Position numbers and translations under genes: made by a program. The notes below the pieces were generated by a model. That model saw only the letters and a program-made list of their open reading frames with translations. It had not been told where the DNA came from and made no database searches. Shown here piece after piece: positions 22,590 to 33,433 of a stretch of 64,000 nt of DNA. The stretch covers positions 1 to 64,000 of the forward strand of contig JAOPHQ010004295.1 in the NCBI GenBank assembly GCA_030340625.1, written 5' to 3'. Origin of the DNA: Merluccius polli. Lineage: Eukaryota > Chordata > Actinopteri > Gadiformes > Merlucciidae. The stretch's first letter is position 1. The number at the start of each line of letters is the position of its first letter.

Positions 22590-23250
22590 CGCGTCCTTAG
22601 CCGGCTGGGGTGCAGTCTGGCAATGCAGGGCTGCCCAGGGCTCATGGGCCGGGCAGCAACGGGAACAACACTAGAGCATACTAGAGCTGTGGGCGGTCCT
22701 TCACGCCCTACAACATTTCCTCCCTGTGTTGGCCGGGAGGCATGTCCTCATAAGGACAGACAACACCGCGGTCGTTTATCATATAAACCACCAGGGCACT
22801 ACCAGGTCCTTACCGTCCCTGAGGCTGACCCAGCGTCTGCTTTCGTGGGCATACCCTTGGCTGTCAAGCCTGAGGGCCATTCACTTGCCGGGCGTAAGAA
22901 ACACCGCTGCAGATTTTCTATCGCGGCGCCGCCCCCATCCTTCAGAGTGGAGACTGCATCCAGAGGTGGTGCAGATCATCTGGCACTATTACGGCAGGGC
23001 AGGGGTGGACATTTTCGCCTCTCAGGCCACAACACACTGCCCTCTGTGGTTTTCACTGGGGGAGTCGACAAACCCATTGGGCCAGGACGCACTGGCCCAC
23101 GAGTGGCCACGGCAGCTCCTCTATGCCTTTCCACCGCTCCCACTTATACTACCCACCTTGGACAGGATCGTCAGGGGGCATCACAGAGTACTTCTAGTAG
23201 CCCTCAGATGGCCGGGGAGAGTGTGGTTTCCCATACTCGTAGACTACTAG
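22429..23250 (+). pseudogene. DIRS RT connection and RNase H domain (frameshifted)
   Basis: Two overlapping frames carry the rest of the polymerase. 22429-22674 reads the connection segment and the RNase H start VLMTDASLAGWGAVW (first catalytic Asp in TDAS). 22726-23250 continues with VLIRTDNTAVVYHINHQG (second acidic site, TDNT), then HLPGVRNTAADFLSR (the HxxGxxN-AD motif) and the DIRS-specific tail DIFASQATTHCPLWFS. At least one frameshift separates the two parts. The motif set and spacing are those of DIRS1-like RNase H. In an intact element these would be one continuous reading frame after the YLDD region. Confidence 0.88.
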
Positions 23251-24357
23251 AGGGAAGCCGCGCTGTCTCCCCGTGCGGGCAGACCTCCTCTCGCAGCTGG
23301 GGGGGCCAAGTCTGGCACCCGGACCCAGCACGACTACAACTCTGGGTATGGCCTCTGAGGGGCCCGAGCCCTTGTTAGGGGCGTGCAACCCTGCGGTGGT
23401 GCAGACCATCCAGTGCTCCCGCGCACCCTCCACCAACACGCTGTATGCTAATCGATGGAAACTTTTTGTCAGCTGGTGTCAAGCACGCCACCAGGAACCA
23501 ACAGGTTGCCCTATACCTGTTATTCTTGACTTCCTCCAATCACGTCTTGACAATGGCCTTGCACCCTCCACTATCAAGGTGTACATAACCGCGATATCAG
23601 CGAGGCATAACAGGGTGGACGGAGTGACAGTGGGGTCCAACACTCTGGTGAGTCGCTTTCTTAGAGGGGCTCAGCAACTGAGACCCCCTCAACGAAGCCC
23701 AAGGGCTTCTTGGGACCTACCACTGGTTTTACAGGTGTTATGTAAGCCCCCATTCGAACCTGTAGAACTGAAGTGGCTATCAATGAAAACGGCCTTCCTT
23801 CTGGCCATGGCATCGGATAAAAGAGTGGGTGAGCTGCACACCCTGTCTATCAGCCGGGAGTGCCTACACTGGAGCCCTGATGGCACGGGAGTAACCTTAT
23901 GGCCTAACCCTTCATTCCTGCCAAAGACCTTTTCCGCATCTTATGTAAATCAGCCCCTCAGTCTGGCAGCCCTTACACCACCGACTGAGGACGGGGGACA
24001 GACTCATGGTGAGACTCTGCTGTGTCCAGTACGGACATTGAGGGCATACATCGAAATGACAGCTGGATTCCGGCAGTCGGACTTGCTGTTTGTCTGCCAT
24101 ACAGGACGTAGACGGGGCCATGCCTTGTCTAAACAACGATTGTCGAACTGGAATGTGGAGACCATCTGCTATGCCTACACTAGCAGTGGCCATCCAGTCC
24201 CTCCTCGCATCCGAGGCCACTCTACTCGGGGGGTAGCGACATCGTGGGCAGCCTTGCGGGGTGTCCCACTCTCCGGCATCTGTGCTGCAACCTCATGGGT
24301 CTCGTCTTGCACATATGCAAGATTTTACAGGCTCAATGTGGCCACTTATAATCCACT

Positions 24358-24854
24358 AGGGATGGGAATCGATACGATTTTTCCGATTCCGATTCCATTT
24401 TCGATTCCGCTTAACGATTCGGTTCTTTATCGATTCTCTTATCGATTCTCATTTGGAAAAAAAGGATTCAGTGACGTTCGTCCAGAGCGCATCGAAAACG
24501 CGACATTCAGAAATCGTTATCGCATGCTGTGTGCGCAAATGTTTTTGCATGTTGGAAGTATTTCCTCCCTTTGAGGAAATATCCACGTTGCAAGTATTGC
24601 AAGTTGCCCTGTTGTCGTCTTTTCTTGTGAAGTGTAACCAAACTTTGGAGCGTTTGTACCGCTTGGGCGCCATGTTTACTGTTGACTGCTGGCTGCTGTT
24701 GACTGCTGGAGTCGCTACGCAACGTGCGTGGTGACGTCATTCGCGTCCACTGGAATCGATAAGGGAATCGTTTGCAAAATTGGCAAACGATTCCAAGGAA
24801 TTGAAACACTGGGAACCGGTTCTCAACAAGAACCGGTTTTCGATTCCCATCCCT
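24358..24854 (-). mobile_element. hAT-type element with BED zinc-finger relic (497 bp)
   Basis: The element has inverted ends AGGGATGGGAATCGA (left) and TCGATTCCCATCCCT (right) and sits inside the tyrosine-recombinase gene. Target duplication is not cleanly resolved; TCCACTAG on the left and CCTACTAG on the right agree at six of eight positions. It is internally deleted: only the N-terminal BED domain of a transposase remains on the minus strand (24449-24673). No catalytic core or dimerisation domain is left. Confidence 0.82.
24449..24673 (-). pseudogene. BED-type zinc finger fragment of hAT transposase
   Basis: This 74-codon frame reads RSKVWLHFTRKDDNRATC, then NTCNVDISSKGGNTSNM, then QKHLRTQH. 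The CxxC pair followed by HxxxxH, with the aromatic W at the start, is the BED finger found at the N-terminus of hAT transposases and ZBED host proteins. The frame stops soon after the finger, so the transposase body is missing. Its position within the hAT termini supports a transposon origin rather than a host gene. Confidence 0.85.
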
Positions 24855-24927
24855 ACTAGCCACAGCCATCCTTTCAAGCCTCTCATAAGATTGGGGGATC
24901 TTCCTTGTGACGCTGCTGGTATAGATC

Positions 24928-25031
24928 ATCCAGGTGCTGAAATCACCGCCCTCTGGCGGTCAGGAAGGATGAAATAGAACAAAAGTTACGTATGTAACTA
25001 CAGTTCTATGAATCCTGGATGACTGCCAGAG
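24928..25031 (+). other. DIRS internal complementary region
   Basis: Bases 24928-24976 are complementary to the outer left end of the element, and 24977-25031 to the outer right end. The two halves meet between 24976 and 24977. In the DIRS replication model this region templates the junction of the two termini when a circular DNA intermediate is made. Seen directly by comparing the three segments. Confidence 0.88.
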
Positions 25032-25049
25032 CTTGGCTGTCACTCGGAA

Positions 25050-25260
25050 TGCGGACGAGAAGACTGCTAAGAGACCATTTCCGGGGTGAGCGTACCCTAA
25101 ATACCGGGGCGGGGTCACGTCACCCCGGTCGCAAGCGACTTTGTTGTTATAAAAACTCGAACTACATGTGCATGTGATGAACATCCAGGTGCTGAAAGCA
25201 CCGCTCTCTGGCGGTCATCCAGGATTCATAGAACCGTAGTTACATGCGAAACTTTCGTTC
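25050..25260 (+). repeat. DIRS right inverted terminal repeat
   Basis: Complementary to the left repeat over 25050-25214, then extends 46 bases (CATCCAGGATTCATAGAACC onward) that pair with the second half of the internal complementary region rather than with the left end. This asymmetry is characteristic of DIRS1. Confidence 0.9.
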
Positions 25261-26786
25261 TGAAGCAGGTAGTTACATTTTGCATAGTTTTGGTAGTTTA
25301 ATGATTAGTCACCCCCAAAAGTATATTATTGTTATATTATATTGGGCTTGTCGCAGTGCATGTGTGCATGCATGTTTGAATATAATATAATACTGTAGTT
25401 TAGTTTCCTCTCGGTGTGATGCTCAAAAACATGTTACTAAAATCAAACTGTAGTTCAGTAGTTGCACCGTATGTCTTATCTATTAAATAAATGCAGTGTA
25501 ACAAAATGATACCGAACATGAAAACAGAAGGAAGTTTTGAAACCCCAAATTCAGGGGTTTATGTATCAAGCATGTCAGGGTAGGACTTCTGATCTACAAT
25601 CTGATCATTACTTATAATGAAAGGTAAATGACTGACTGCATTACTGACACTGACTGATTTGTATTTCTACATCAAGTCTGTGGTTTCTTCATGGATTAAT
25701 GTGTTTCAGAATTTAAACAGGTCCCATGTTACATGTTGTTATATGAACATAGTGTGTGATTATGGGTGAAAATAGTGCGTGTCGGTGGGGTGAGGGCCCT
25801 GCCCCCCAAAATGTCTGTGCACGGCCCTGTACAGCATTGCTCATTATAGCTAAAAAAAAAGTATCACAAAGTTGGCGTGGGTTGTAACCATGGAGATTAC
25901 CTCCCTTCTTCCTCAAACTCCCAAAGTGCTTTTTTTAATGTCATAGTGTTCGAATTTGAGCTGAAACAGGAGGTTCACTTACACCTTAATTTACTTTGGT
26001 TAGAATTCCAAAAATGATTAATAAGCAATGCGTTATGGCAGAAGGTTGAGCCCTGGTGGTCCATAATTAAAAGCCCACACACACACTGCCCAAGTGGGTT
26101 GCCACCTAGCAAACTTGGCGCTAGGCATGGGCAGGAGCTAATCAGCTGGCACCCTGTTAGCACAAGTTAAGTGTGTTTGAAAGACTTCACGTGAGAAAAA
26201 TAGAGATTGTCTACAATAAATGTATGTGCGTTCAGTGAGATTTACTACTGTGTGCTAAGTTGTTTATAAGTGTGCATTGTGAATATTATAGGACTTTTAC
26301 TGTATTTATTTTTTAAATGTATTTAATTTGTTTTAATTTCTAATACTGTCTTGACTGTACTTTCTGCCAACTCCCCATCTGGGATTAATAAAGTGCCAGC
26401 TTATCTATAGCACTAATTTGCAGAAAAGCCCTGCCAACCAATATAGTGTCACTTTCAGAACTGGCTCTCTTCCCCCTCTCTGATGGTCACTGCACCCACC
26501 CTGTCTCAAGCCTAATTTATGTTCATGTTTGTGAAGTGCGCGGGCAGTCCACGCACGGACATGGCATTTAAAGTCACCGTTTTGTCATAACATGTCTGTG
26601 GGCGCGCAGTTCACTCACTCTGCTCGCGGGGCTTCGATATGCCATGGGTGCACAACATGCAAAACAATCACTGTATGAACTGAGTGAGGGCCGTGACTAC
26701 GTATTCTTTGGCTGGTTTGCGACCAAATTGAAGCACCGTATTGGGCTATGTAGGCAAGGTTCTCAGTCAAACTAGTCAAGAGGAAG
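25261..26786. other. Intron sequence, no gene recognised
   Basis: 26375-26400 (CATCTGGGATTAATAAAGT) resembles a SINE/LINE tail. 26512-26750 (AGCCTAATTTATGTTCATGT) may be a decayed Harbinger-like piece. 25945-25975 is related to 13057-13096. Confidence 0.5.
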
Positions 26787-27120
26787 GGGGGGGGGGGGGT
26801 AGAGAGAGAGCGCGAGAGAGAGAGAGCAAGAGAGAGAGCGCGAGAGAGAGAGAGAGAGAAGGGAGGGAGGAAGAGAGAAAGAGAAAAGGGGGGGTTAGAC
26901 CAGCGAGTATTTTGGGGGAGCGACAGGGCAGCTGCATAGCCCCTGATACTAAGCTGGTGTGTGTGTGTGTGCGTGTGTGTGTGTGGAGGGGGGGGGGGGG
27001 CATATTCACATTTAAATTCTACCAGGCGGAAGGAACGACAGAGGGAGCGACGGATGAATGAAGGAGGGATGGAGTTAGATGAAGTTTGTGTGTGTGTCTG
27101 TGTGTGTGTGTGTGAGCAGG
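26787..27120. repeat. Poly(G), GA and GT tracts
   Basis: G13 at 26787, GA/GC-GA at 26801-26890, GT and poly(G) at 26959-27000, GT at 27088-27115. Confidence 0.9.
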
Positions 27121-27254
27121 GGAGGGGGCGTGTAATATGGCGAGGGGTGAGGGCTGGTGGAGGTGAAAAGTTGAAGCAGTAAAGCTGTACCTCCTGATCA
27201 CAGGCAGTCTAATCAGCTGCATGGGTGGCTGGCTAAATCGCCTCTCACTCCCTC

Positions 27255-27386
27255 CTTTTTTTTTTTTTTTAATCGCACCACAGCCAAGATGCAATTCATT
27301 TATTTCATTGGCACTTTTGCCAGTCTCTCTCTCTCTCTTTCTCATATACTTGCCAGAGACCCAGAGAGAGTGAGAGGGAAAAAGAA

Positions 27387-27442
<56 letters not shown>
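27255..27442. repeat. Poly(T) and CT/GA tract
   Basis: T17 at 27255, CT at 27322, long GA at 27385-27441. Confidence 0.92.
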
Positions 27443-27444
<2 letters not shown>

Positions 27445-27754
27445 GAGGAGGAGGTAAGCAAGACGAGGAGAAACAGAGTGAGAATAAAAGAGAAGGAGCA
27501 AGATGACGAAGAAGCAAGGGCAACCGGATGTCTGTGCTCCCTGTCTGCCGGATTAGGACACGGAGAGCCAGGGATTGGCTGGATGGATGGAGAGAGGAGT
27601 AGAGGAGGGGATAGCCGGACAGGCTTGGCTGAATAGAGTAGAGGGGTGAAATAGAAGGAATGGGAAGATAGGGGGGACATACTGTATATGGCAGGGGACG
27701 GCGGAGTGCAAGGCAGCTAGGAGTGGTGGAGGGAAAGAGATAGAGAAAGAGAGC

Positions 27755-28000
27755 TTGTGTGTGTGTGTGTGTGGGTGTGGGTGTGTGTGTATGTGCTCAC
27801 ATGTGCAAGCATGTGCATGCATCAGGGGAGTAAATTAAAATTCATGACTCTCTCTTCACAACCATTTGAGTAACAAGATTAAGACGGAGGGTAAGAAAAT
27901 AGCGCTGGCATTATCAGGCCGCTTGCAGTTCCTCCAGCTGCTCAACGCTCTCTCCCACAACACTGGGGATAAGAGGATAACACACCAGGCCTGTCTGCAC

Positions 28001-28047
<47 letters not shown>
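27755..28047. repeat. GT and CA microsatellites
   Basis: GT at 27755-27791, CA at 28003-28047. Confidence 0.94.
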
Positions 28048-28048
<1 letters not shown>

Positions 28049-28149
28049 CGCATGCACATACAAATGTACAAACACTGGCCAGCATGCCTCCTAATGCTGG
28101 TCCCTCAAGCTTATATATGTATTTGCATTGCGTGTGTGTGTGTGTGGTA

Positions 28150-28750
28150 TTGGTTGAAAAGGGCAGACTACAGAGTAGAGGTTCTTAGAGATGAGTCATG
28201 AGGAATTGCCAAGAACATTTTACAACAACACTTTCTATTATGCTATCCAGCCTTAAATGTACAACATGTTTGGGTTTTGAAACATGCTCTAAAACACATT
28301 CATGTCATGTAGACGCTAACGTTAAGGCTACAGGTATCTAGGTTTATTGCTCTAAATCTGCAGCAGTGTAGAGAAATCTCATGGTACGTTTTTTCAGTGA
28401 GCCTCACTTTTTGAGGGTGGGCAGGGTTTAGATGGTGAGGAGGAGTGTTTCCTTTTCAAAAATTAGACTGGAGCAAGCTTGAAATAGCAAATCTTGCATA
28501 TTTTGCCTTTAACAAGATTGGCTGCAAACTCCTCAGACAAATATGCATGGATCTCTCATGTATCTCAGTAGCATGGTGCTACTTTGTGAGGTGAAGTAGA
28601 AACATTTTTGAAGTGAAACCCAAAATGCCGCTATTGTGCGTGTAAGTGTGTTGGGAGTAAGAAGGTGAGAAAGATTAAGAGAGATTGAAAAAGAGGAGAA
28701 GACGGACTGGATAGGACCCTCTCTCTTTCTGGGGGGTGGTGTTATATAAT
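28150..28750. other. Intron sequence, no gene recognised
   Basis: Unique sequence up to the copia target site. Confidence 0.55.
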
Positions 28751-28755
28751 GATAT

Positions 28756-28769
28756 TGTTAAGCATATTT
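28756..28769 (+). repeat. Remnant of copia 5' LTR (14 bp)
   Basis: TGTTAAGCATATTT is identical to the first 14 bases of the 3' LTR at 32696. The next bases, TGCGTGGCCTCAG, are present twice in tandem at the deletion joint (about 28769-28796). Confidence 0.85.
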
Positions 28770-29470
28770 GCGTGGCCTCAGTTGCGTGGCCTCAGAGAAG
28801 TTATTTTGGAGGACCCGCTGATAGATGGGGAAGACAAAGCAGCTCTCGCGGACAATGAGTCTAAGAACGGAGAGGCATATGCAGAACTAGTGCAATGTCT
28901 GGACAACAAGAGTTTGTCATTGGTAATGAGGGACGCTAAACATGATGGAAGAAAAGCACTGGAAATTCTTCGCGAGCACTATGCCGGAAAGGACAAACCC
29001 GGCGTTGTGAGTTTGTACTGTGAACTTTCCTCGCTCCATAAGGCTAGCAATTAACGATCACTGACTATATTATTCGAGCAGAGACTATATTCACGTCATT
29101 GAGAAGAGCAGACGAGCATATTAGTGATGGGCTTCAAATAGCCTTGGTAGTAAAGGGGCTGCCTGACTCATACAAGCCATTTGGCTTGCACATCACCCAG
29201 ACAAATTACATTGTAACGTTCGGTGAGTTTAAAACAAAACTGCGAAGTTATGAGTACTGAAAAATATGGGAAGAGTGATGTGAATGTAGAAGAAGACAAT
29301 GTGATGAAGACTAGCGGCGCCACGTGGTCTCGTGGAAGAGGAAGAGGAAAGAAAATTAACCTGGCTGATGTCGAGTGTTACAAGTGCGGTAAAAAGGGAC
29401 ACATGGCCAGAACATGTCCTGAGGATCCCAGGCGAGGAACGAAAATGGGGCACACCACGGTGAGGAAGGG
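28770..29470 (+). pseudogene. copia gag with zinc knuckle (frameshifted)
   Basis: The first open segment (to 29054) reads AYAELVQCLDNKSLSLVM and ALEILREHYAG, the conserved copia gag (UBN2-like) core that binds and packages RNA. A small change after SSLHKASN shifts the frame and stops follow. The downstream segment recovers in another frame and contains the CCHC zinc knuckle CYKCGKKGHMARTC (29376-29418), preceded by an Arg/Gly-rich basic patch. The natural start is missing because of the 5' deletion, and the apparent ATG at 28749 precedes the LTR and is not original. Confidence 0.88.
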
Positions 29471-29511
29471 GACGCAGTCGAGGACGAGGCCGTCTTTCTG
29501 CTTCAACGCGA

Positions 29512-30379
29512 GTGACTGTCCTATACAAAGAGGAAACAAGAATGGTCGACTGCGGCGCCACAACACACATGATCAACGATGCCACAAGGTTCAAAACAGT
29601 GGACAAGAGATTTAGACCCATGAACCACGTGATCGAGCTTGCCGACGGGGCCAAGGTGAGTGGGATGGCTCAAGCAAGCACTCGACATCCCATCGTTTCC
29701 ACAAAACATCTTTTCAGTCAAAGCAGCGACAGCCAACGGAGCCGAGGTCCACTTCAAGGACGGTGATAACTGGCTGTTCCACAAGGATGGTACCAAGTTC
29801 AAAATAGATGAGTATGGTAGGCTGTATTACCTTAGCACAGTAGAAGATGAAAATGTTGATGAAGTGTATGGTTGTCATGACATTCAAATGTGGCATAGAA
29901 TACTTGGCCATTGTAATTTTTATGATATTGCAAAATTAGAGAAGGTGGTTGAAGGGATGTCTATAAAAGGGAAACATAAGTCCAATCAAAACTGTGAAAT
30001 ATGCACAGAGGGCAAGTTTACACAAAGCAGAAATAGACATGCTGTACTAGAGCTAGTGCACACAGACCTATGCGGTCCTATAGAACCAGCAGATAAGGAT
30101 GGATACAGGTATGCGATAGCATTTACTGATGATTACAGTGGGATGATTTTTCCATACTTTAGCAAAGCAAAGAGTGACACGACAAAAGCTACAGAAAAAT
30201 TCATAGCAGATGTAGCTCCATATGGAAAGATAAAGTGCATAAGGTCTGATAACGGGACAGAGTTTACCGGGCAGGAGTTCCAGTTTTTACTTAGGAGTAA
30301 TGGGATAAGGCACGAGACCAGTGCACCCTACTCACCTCATCAGAACGGAACTGCCGAAAGAGGTTGGAACCTTATTTGA
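29512..30379 (+). pseudogene. copia protease and integrase (frameshifted)
   Basis: Protease: MVDCGATTHMIND has the aspartic active site as D-C-G in place of the usual D-S-G (Asp codon at 29548). Integrase follows in another frame: an HHCC zinc site (HRILGHCNFYDIAKLEKV with NCEICTEGK), then the DDE core with Asp codons at 30065 (HTDLCGP) and 30248 (RSDNGTEF) and Glu codon at 30356 (QNGTAER). The last two are 36 codons apart, the classic D-35-E spacing. The frame breaks right after the catalytic Glu, at 30379. The core residues are intact even though the gene is broken. Confidence 0.9.
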
Positions 30380-31301
30380 GATGTCACGATGCATGCTTTT
30401 GGAGAGTAACCTCTCAAAGCAATTATGGACATATTCTGTACAGACAGCAGCTCAAATCCGCAACAGGTGCTATAGTAAGCGGCTAGAGCAGACACCTTAC
30501 CGTGTTTTCACAGGGAAAACACCTAACCTATCTAACATGAAGATATTTGGCTCTGAATGCTACGTATATCAGCAGGATAAGAAGAAGCTGGATTCTACGT
30601 GTAAAAAGGGGATCTTTGTAGGCTATGATAAATATAGTCCAGCATATAACGTGTATTATCCTGAGACAGGAAAAGTCCTAAAACATAGGCTGGTGAAAAT
30701 CACCAAAGGTAGCGCAGATAGCCAGACTCAGACAAATTGTGGTGTGGGGGACGACATTGAGAGTTATGGAGATACACCATCGAAGGTAGTCAACCAGGGT
30801 CAGGGACAGCCTAAGGAAAGTAAAGAGTCCAGTGTTGAGGAGACTGATGAGGCAGGTCCGACCCAGACAGATAGTACTCAGAGAGAACAGGAAGAAAGGA
30901 AGTATCCTACGAGACAGAGAAAAGCTCCAGAATACTTAAAGGAGTACCAGTGTAAAACTGAGTGTAATAATGACGAAAGTGAAAATGTAGATTATTTCTA
31001 CAGCGTGGCTTATGGTGTACCTAAAACATTTAGAGAGGCTATGGACTCCAAGAAATCAAAAATGTGGACTGACGCGATGAAAGAGGAGATTAACTCTTTG
31101 ACAGAGAATAAGCCTTTCACTCGGACCCCACTGCCAAGAAGCAAACAAGCAGTGGGAGGTCGCTGGGTATATACAGTGAAAGAGAGCCCAGATGGATCTG
31201 AGACTTATAAAGCCAGATATGTTGCAAAGGGGTATGGTCAAGTGGAAGGGATTGACTATAAAGAGACCTTTTCACCAACAGCCAACATGACCTCTGTTTG
31301 A
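30321..31301 (+). pseudogene. copia integrase C-terminus and start of RT
   Basis: The frame resumes downstream of the catalytic Glu with MLLESNLSKQLWTYSVQ and GSECYVYQQDKKKLD, the copia-specific integrase tail (retroviral-core-like, GKTPNLSNMKIFG). An acidic linker of low conservation follows. RT then begins with MKEEINSLTENKPF, GGRWVYTVKE and YKARYVAKGYGQVEGIDY, ending at ETFSPTANMTSV before a single stop at 31301. The stop lies in the middle of a conserved RT motif, so it is a disabling mutation, not a natural terminus. Confidence 0.9.
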
Positions 31302-31304
31302 GCA

Positions 31305-32557
31305 TTGATGCAGGTGGCTGTACAAGAGGATCTTACCCTACACCAGATGGATGTAAAGACTGCTTACCTCCATGCTCCTATGGACTGTAAGGTATATATG
31401 GAGCAACCGGAAGGTTTTGACATCAAGTCAAAAACAGGAGAACACTTGGTGTGTAAACTCAACACTCAACGGTATGGTTTAAAACAGTCCGGGCGTAACT
31501 GGAACATGTTACTACATGATCACCTTACAGAGAATGGTTTTGTACAAAATGATGCTGATCATTGTGTCTACAGCAGATAATCTGACAAAGAGAAAGTGAT
31601 TCTGTTAGTATGGGTAGATGACTTAATCAAAGCGGCGAGTAACAACACCTTACTCAGTGATGCAAAATAAATGTTGGAGAGAAGGTTTAAGATGAAAGAT
31701 ATGGGTCCACTTAAACACTTCCTGGGCATCGACTTTAGACAGAGTGAGGGAGAGATCAAAATGACTCCAAAGAGACTCATAGAGAAGATGTTAGCGGAAT
31801 TTGGAATGTCCGAATGCAAACCAAGATCCACCCCATGTGAGCAAAAGTTACATTTTGACAGTGAGGGTGAAGTTATTGACTCAACAGGATACAGAGAGAT
31901 AGTAGGTAGCTTAATCTACATTATGACATGTACCAGACCTGACCTGAGCTGGGTTGTTAGTAAACTATCACAACACCTAGCAGAACCAAAGCAGCAGCAT
32001 TGGGCTACAGCAAAACACCTACTAAGGTACTTAAAGGGTACTATAGATCAAGAACTTCACTTCCAGAAATGTGAGGGAAGCCCACAGCTTGAGGGATATA
32101 ATGATGCTGATTGGGCAGCTGATACACATGACAGGAGGAGCACAACTGGATACTGTTTCAGCTTAACTGAGAAGGTCCAGTTATATCGTGGAAGAGTAGA
32201 AAACAGCCAACGGTGGCACTATCAACCTGAAAAGCTGAGTATATGGCTCTAGCAGCCACTGCTCAAGAGAGTATGTACCTTGTACAACTACTTAGAGGAA
32301 TAGATAGTAGTAACCAGCATGTACCAGTCAAGATATATGAGGGCAACCAGGGGGCAATAGCTTCATCAAAGAACCCAGTATGCAGACAGAGGAGCAAACA
32401 CATAGATATAAAGTATCACTTTGTATGGTCTGCACATATAGAAGGGAAAATATCTATAGAATACTGCCCTACTGCAGACATGGTGGCTGATGTCCTTACC
32501 AAGCCAGTGACAAAGGCTAAGTTTGACAGGTTCAAGGGATATTTGTTTGGAGAGTAG
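31305..32557 (+). pseudogene. copia RT and RNase H (three stop/frameshift breaks)
   Basis: 31305-31580 carries LHQMDVKTAYLHAPMD (first RT catalytic Asp) and RYGLKQSGRNWNMLLH. After a stop, WVDDLI at 31611-31622 is the copia form of the YxDD box. 31671-32252 continues with MKDMGPLKHFLGIDF, VGSLIYIMTCTRPDL and the RNase H start GYNDADWAADTHDRRS. A frameshift near 32240 moves the C-terminal end to 32243-32557 (SKHIDIKYHFVW, DVLTKPVTKAKF), closing with a stop before the purine tract. Breaks at 31301, 31580, 31670 and near 32240 make it non-functional. Confidence 0.9.
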
Positions 32558-32686
32558 TGTGAACTGGCAGAAAATGTTTTTGAAGTTGTTTTGTTTAGAA
32601 CACTGCCAGTATGTTAAATGTTTTATTTTGGAATTTTGTATTTTTGGTTTTTGTTTACCACTATAGAGAGCTATAAATATGCCTTT

Positions 32687-32695
32687 AAGTGGGAG
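32687..32695 (+). promoter_or_regulatory. copia polypurine tract
   Basis: AAGTGGGAG lies directly before the 3' LTR start TGTTAAG. This is where plus-strand DNA synthesis would be primed. Confidence 0.8.
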
Positions 32696-32947
32696 TGTTA
32701 AGCATATTTTATAATATGAGTAGCAAAGCCATGTTAAATAGCCTAAGCACTGATGTCATGTGCCCGCGTGCACAAGGATGTTGTTGTGAGCATGCGCAGA
32801 ATAAACGGTCAGTGTGAGTTCTCAGACCAAAGAGACGATGGCGATCTGTCCTTTTTCTCCCGTGAACATTAGCCACTAGCGGGTGCTAGCTAACCACTTT
32901 GGTGACTGTGATACAGATAGACTGCTGCAGAAATGTCTAACGCTACA
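32696..32947 (+). repeat. copia 3' LTR (252 bp)
   Basis: Starts TGTTAAGCATATTT, ends CGCTACA, followed by the duplication GATAT. It holds TTTATAATATG near its start and AATAAA at 32810-32815 as a possible poly(A) signal. Confidence 0.88.
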
Positions 32948-32980
32948 GATATGAGGGGTGGAGCGATATAATGATATGGA

Positions 32981-33432
<452 letters not shown>

Positions 33433-33433
<1 letters not shown>

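Larger units (their letters stand above)
23273..24888 (+). pseudogene. DIRS tyrosine recombinase, split near its end by a hAT insertion
   Basis: The frame from Met 23273 contains a SAM-like N-terminal segment (APSTNTLYANRWKLF, about residues 51-65) and a full catalytic domain: Arg184 in SDKRVGELHTLS, His316 and Arg319 in GHSTRGVATSW, and the tyrosine at about residue 352 in YARFYRLNV. All four key residues are present, so the domain looks complete. The hAT element at 24358-24854 interrupts the gene six codons after the RFY motif. After it, ten codons in a compatible sense (ending LSSLS then TAA at 24886-24888) look like the original C-terminus. The enzyme integrates the circular DNA copy and has no DDE integrase relative. 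The upstream boundary with the RNase H frame is approximate. Confidence 0.9.
20146..25260 (+). mobile_element. DIRS1-like tyrosine-recombinase retrotransposon
   Basis: This 5115-bp element has the diagnostic DIRS plan: inverted terminal repeats (20146-20321 and 25050-25260), an internal complementary region (24928-25031) matching both extreme ends, RT with YLDD, an RNase H core with TDAS, and a tyrosine recombinase. There is no target-site duplication, as expected for recombinase-mediated insertion. Its ends are set by the internal complementary region, in which the complement of the left end (ends GAAATA) abuts the complement of the right end (starts GAAC). It is defective: RT has lost its N-terminal part, frames are shifted, and a Harbinger-like element (21168-21760) and a hAT element (24358-24854) are inserted. 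It lies in the last camkmt intron, antisense to the gene. Confidence 0.93.
28756..32947 (+). mobile_element. Ty1/copia retrotransposon, 5' LTR mostly deleted
   Basis: Domain order gag, zinc knuckle, protease, integrase, RT, RNase H identifies Ty1/copia. GATAT occurs immediately before (28751-28755) and after (32948-32952) the element, a 5-bp target-site duplication. The 3' LTR (32696-32947) starts TGTTAAGC and ends TACA and follows a purine tract. At the 5' end only 14 bases of LTR (28756-28769) remain before gag sequence, so most of the 5' LTR, the primer-binding site and the gag start were deleted after insertion. Several stops and frameshifts show that it is dead. It lies in the last camkmt intron, antisense to the gene. 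Confidence 0.93.

Noticed and set aside
24449..24673. ZBED-type host gene
   Set aside because: A lone BED finger bounded by hAT termini, with no further exons; a transposon fragment is simpler.
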